This document shows, piece after piece, positions 62,625 through 63,095 of a stretch of DNA of 63,095 nucleotides. The stretch is taken from positions 1 to 63,095 of the forward strand of contig JAPOYJ010000013.1 of assembly GCA_026706635.1 (NCBI GenBank). Direction: 5' to 3'. The stretch comes from Gemmatimonadota bacterium. Lineage in GTDB: Bacteria > Gemmatimonadota > Gemmatimonadetes > Longimicrobiales > Gaopeijiaceae. The position numbers and the translations under genes are program-made. Every line of letters starts with the position of its first letter. The first letter of the stretch is position 1. The notes beneath the pieces were generated by a model. It was not told where the DNA came from. It made no database searches and worked only from the letters and a program-made list of their open reading frames with translations.

Positions 62625-62900
62625 CTAGGAATCTGAACTCCAGTGGACGTTGTGGCCAAGCGACGCGAGAACGCTGGCGACAGCTTCTCTCAACAGCACG
62701 GGTTGGACACGCCAGTCGGGCTGCGCTTCTTCTGTCGCGTACCTGAAACGCACCGAGTAATCTCTAGCCGATGAGAAGACCGCTTCTGCTGTCTCCCATC
62801 CGGACCACAGCGCCGGGGCGTGCCGTCGCTTTCGCCGCGCGTAATCCTGTTCGATAGCCTTCTTCACCTTTGCCGACAGTCGCGAGTAAAGATCGTCCAA
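62625..62900 (-). CDS. Hypothetical protein, possibly the 3' part of a longer gene
   Basis: 91 residues from a TTG at 62900. Charged and helical (LDDLYSRLSAKVKKAIEQDYARRKRRHAPALW region, split here as SRLSAKVKKAIEQDY and RRKRRHAPALW) with a Trp-rich end. The frame is open for ~45 more codons upstream, to a stop near 63026, without an ATG, so either an unusual start or a truncated gene. Family not recognised. Lower GC than hsdR suggests foreign origin. Confidence 0.4.
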   Translation of the reverse strand: MDDLYSRLSAKVKKAIEQDYARRKRRHAPALWSGWETAEAVFSSARDYSVRFRYATEEAQPDWRVQPVLLREAVASVLASLGHNVHWSSDS

Positions 62901-63095
62901 CCAATGAATCTGGGGGGCTGCATCGTTACGCTGCTCGCTTTCGTACGATAAAGGGGATCGTGGAGGGTGCTTTTCGCCTCGCTTTTCCCACCGAACTCGA
63001 CTTTGATTCCTTTTTCGGCTTCATGTCGCCTACATTTCAACCTGCCTTATTCATGAACCTCCGGGTCGAGGGCAAGGTGGGAGGCTGAGGGAGTT
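62901..63095. other. Window-edge segment
   Basis: 195 bases in which I see no gene I can support; the minus-strand frame of the preceding hypothetical runs through part of it. Confidence 0.3.

Overview
The window reads as chromosomal DNA of a high-GC bacterium, most likely a Gemmatimonadota-type organism (host- or marine-associated lineages of that phylum fit well). This is inferred from the many secreted 6-bladed beta-propeller proteins, the DUF4249 lipoprotein/TonB receptor pair, frequent GTG/TTG starts and the chaperone/protease/transporter repertoire. No phylogenetic marker was compared, so the assignment is tentative.

Layout. 1-2000 is the 5' two thirds of a 23S rRNA gene on the minus strand, with no 16S or tRNA upstream of it. 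2404-6909 holds a duplicated PHP-phosphatase/beta-propeller gene pair, one PHP copy decayed, with an IS110-type transposase remnant at the second junction. 6981-14432 is a complete minus-strand F-type ATP synthase locus (atpZ, an atpI-like gene, atpB, E, F, H, A, G, D, C). 14742-18471 is a minus-strand outer-membrane uptake operon. 18704-22259 runs plus: CorC-type membrane protein, gamma-carbonic-anhydrase-like protein, sulfite oxidase and cytochrome c. 22357-31946 holds housekeeping and metabolic genes (SRPBCC protein, ALDH7, prepilin peptidase, RNA methyltransferase, thiD, punA, nupC). 33572-38097 is a McrBC restriction locus and a broken toxin-antitoxin pair. 38345-43756 is dnaK, a DegP-like protease and an SLC13 transporter. 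43874-49703 is an ECF-sigma-led operon of secreted beta-propellers. 50467-62538 is a defence island: VapBC-like and HigBA modules, HsdM and HsdR without an HsdS, a RhuM-Fic protein, and at least five genes truncated or fused by deletion.

The most striking unexplained signals are small. (i) Seven intergenic loci each carry two 18-bp palindromes of the type TGTAAAcc-atgg-TTTACA whose starts are exactly 21 bp apart (two helical turns), including two inside the ATP synthase locus and one 3 nt before thiD. (ii) A 180-bp imperfect-palindrome element bounded by CTAG sits in frame inside the signal peptide of an outer-membrane barrel gene, and a solo end of the same element supplies the stop codon of the sulfite oxidase gene. 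(iii) Two identical 15-bp palindromes lie 32 bp apart upstream of dnaK. (iv) Internal deletions recur in accessory genes, so the window looks like a genome losing accessory functions.
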